The notes under the pieces: model-generated
Database searches by the model: none
Told to the model about the DNA's origin: nothing
The model's input: only the letters and a program-made list of their open reading frames with translations
Position numbers and translations under genes: made by a program
Shown here: positions 62,283 through 64,000 of the stretch, in pieces
Layout of the letters: every line of letters begins with the position of its first letter
How positions within the stretch are numbered: the first letter of the stretch is position 1
DNA from: Podocnemis expansa
Lineage: Eukaryota > Chordata > Testudines > Podocnemididae
NCBI GenBank assembly: GCA_007922195.1
Contig: ML681994.1
Location: forward strand, 52,796,298 to 52,860,297
Length of the DNA: 64,000 bases
Reading direction: 5' to 3'

Positions 62283-62847
62283 CAGTGTTTCTCAGCCAGT
62301 GTATCGAGGAACATCAGTGCTCTGCAGACATAGTGAAGGTGTTCCATCAGTGGGCTTCAGTGGGGAGGAGGGAAAGAGTAATGTGATGAGCTGACTTGCA
62401 CCTGCAAGATTTAAAATGCCCAAGCCACATGTTGACGTCTGCCACTACCTTGCTCCTTTGGTATGGCTGGGGCATTTTAAATTTCTCACCACTGTCATCA
62501 ATAACAGTGCTGAGAAATGTAAAATGCCTCAGCCACAGCAAAGCTTGCATCCCTTCCCTCCAGCCAGCCAGTGCTCTTAATTCGTGGTTATTTTCAATTT
62601 TAAGTCGTGTGAATACTCTATGTATGTATCTATTTTTTTTTTAGAAATAAATGTCTGTTATATTCATAAAACTGAATTTAATTTAGTTTCCTGAATTGTT
62701 TTCACAGGAACGCCTAATATACAGATATTACGAACATTACAACTAGCATAGGTCCAAGTTTTTTTGAGAAAGTTTTCGTCAGGTGTTCCACATAAAGTAG
62801 TTAATACCATTAGGTGTTCCCTGTCCACTAAAGGTTGAGAAACACTG
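62283..62847. mobile_element. hAT-like element in TSPAN8 intron 5
   Basis: Ends CAGTGTTTCTCAGCC and GGTTGAGAAACACTG are inverted repeats. Flanking 8-mers CACCAAGC and CACTAGGG agree at only 5 of 8, so the duplication is doubtful. Confidence 0.55.
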
Positions 62848-63100
62848 CACTAGGGAGCATTCAAGATTTGCAAATTTTATCTAGTGAGTTTAGAAAGACC
62901 CACAGGTATTGCCTATCTTTTGCAGGGTCTGCATACCCATTCTGCTGATTTTATAAGCTTCATTCATTACTGTTTGAATATTACAGGGTCAGCAGCCTAT
63001 AACCAAATACAGACCAGTAGAGAGATACCTGAACCAAACCTCTGAATTTTGAGCATATCCAATCTTTGAGTGATAGATTCCAAAGCCAGGAGAGACTATT

Positions 63101-63525
63101 GGCTATGTCTACACTGGAGGCTTAAGTCAACTTAAGCAACTCCCTGGCCACCTTTGGAGTTCATTAAGTTGACTTAAGCACTTGTTTAGGTTGACTTAAT
63201 AACTCCTGCCCTTAAATTTGACTTTAAGAGTTGAGTTGATTTTATTAAGTCGACTTAAAACAATATGCCCATTAAAGTCAACTTAAAAAAGTTGACTTAG
63301 TGCATTACAGTCATTAAAGTCAACTTTATAAAGTTGACATAAGCCCAGAGGCCCATTTAAAGTCAACTTTAATAAGTCAGCTTTAAATGGATCCTCTGGC
63401 TTTAGTTGACTATTTTATGAAGTCAACTTAAACAAATCAGGCCTGACTAGGTTGACTTAATAAAGTTGACTTTAAGTTGACCTTATTAAGTCAATTTACC
63501 TGAGCCCTGTAGTGTAGACATAGCC
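63101..63525. mobile_element. Harbinger-like MITE, AAGTCGACTT family, intact
   Basis: Perfect 15-bp ends GGCTATGTCTACACT and AGTGTAGACATAGCC with ATT on both sides (63098-63100; 63526-63528). The 425-bp body is filled with about a dozen AAGTCAACTT, AAGTTGACTT and AAGTCGACTT words in both directions. No coding. Confidence 0.85.
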
Positions 63526-63569
63526 ATTATATGAAGACTTTATTAATGAGGATTCAAAATGAACAATAA

Positions 63570-63973
63570 GGCTGTGTTCACACACAGGCATTATTTCGAT
63601 ACAAGTTGTGTCGAAACAACTTGTATCAAAATAATGCCTTATTTTGAAATAATTTAATTCGAATTAACAGTTTGTTAATTCGAATTAAGGAAAAAAGCTC
63701 AAAGTGAAATAGCAGTTTCAGGCAACAGTTATTTCGAAACAAGTCACTGTTGTTTCAAAACAACACGTTCGGACGGCATTGTTTCGAAACAATCATTTTG
63801 AAACAACATTGTTTCGTCCCCACATGGGGTTTAAGTTGTTTCGAAACAACGCCGTTGTTTCAAAACAATGGGTGCTGTTGTTTCCAAACAACCATGCGTC
63901 GTGTGAACAGGGTATTTCTTATTTTGAAACAACCTCTGTTGTTTCGAAATAAGAGTGCTGTGTGAACACAGCC
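63570..63973. mobile_element. Harbinger-like MITE, TTTCGAAA family, intact
   Basis: Perfect 15-bp ends GGCTGTGTTCACACA and TGTGTGAACACAGCC with TAA on both sides (63567-63569; 63974-63976). It contains a 23-bp-arm hairpin at 63587-63638, two 14-bp palindromes TTAATTCGAATTAA (63654-63667, 63675-63688) and many GTTTCGAAAC words. No coding. Confidence 0.88.
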
Positions 63974-64000
63974 TAATAGTCTAACATGTGATAAGAACCC

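Larger units (their letters stand above)
61316..64000 (+). other. TSPAN8: TSPAN8 intron 5, partial
   Basis: From the GTAATT donor to the window end. It holds one hAT-like element and two Harbinger-like MITEs, annotated separately. No KCCG-type exon was found. Confidence 0.75.

Noticed and set aside
1..64000. CRISPR arrays, prokaryotic operons, rRNA genes
   Set aside because: No regularly spaced direct repeats with unique spacers, no operon-like gene packing and no rRNA sequence. The window is vertebrate nuclear DNA.

Overview
This is vertebrate genomic DNA, most likely from a turtle (Testudines). It is AT-rich, has no prokaryotic gene layout, and is packed with CR1 LINE pieces, DIRS tyrosine-recombinase retroelements, hAT-type and Harbinger-like MITEs ending in GGCTATGTCTACAC-type inverted repeats, and palindromic units carrying the 'AAGGAGTCCTGTGGCAC...AGACTAACAAATTTATT' sequence common in turtles. 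The species cannot be settled from the sequence alone. A 10-base run of N inside a (CA)n tract at 23234-23243 is an assembly gap.

Only one host protein-coding gene is supported: the 5' part of TSPAN8 (tetraspanin-8) on the + strand. Its first five coding exons (51136-51195, 56434-56496, 59634-59762, 61042-61116, 61208-61315) are all in phase 0 with canonical GT/AG borders. They encode residues 1-145: transmembrane segments 1-3, the short extracellular loop and the start of the large loop. The CCG motif of the large loop, the remaining large-loop cysteines and TM4 must lie beyond position 64000. Positions 1-51000 look like the 5' flank of this gene and hold no supported host exon.

Layout: 1-3149, no supported feature. 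3150-6085, a decayed DIRS element (+) with a palindromic Penelope-like unit inserted in its recombinase. 6600-8040, a small MITE, a hAT MITE, a MIR and a CR1 3' end. 10937-11150, a second palindromic unit with a 14/15-bp target duplication. 16440-18208, CR1 and hAT remnants. 21130-21775, a CR1 end and a third palindromic unit. 23171-23292, microsatellite and gap. 24655-24785, MIR. 26100-27600, an ancient LINE-like stretch and a GC-rich block. 28340-32448, four short hAT-like elements. 36740-40030, a second DIRS remnant broken up by a MITE, a CR1 and a hAT MITE. 40034-43641, pieces of an AAGTCGACTT-type MITE around a CR1 (-) that itself holds a 975-bp MITE. 44891-45895, another MITE. 47274-47395, MITE end junction. 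48490-48800, tRNA-SINE-like repeat. 50150-50630, a decayed ~100-bp tandem repeat. 51136 onward, TSPAN8, with two further MITEs (63101-63525, 63570-63973) and a hAT element (62283-62847) in its fifth intron.

The most unusual structure is not a gene. It consists of (a) the palindromic units with hammerhead-ribozyme-like cores and (b) two MITE families built of dense short palindromes that share a TCGA core. All calls come from reading the sequence by eye; no database search was run.
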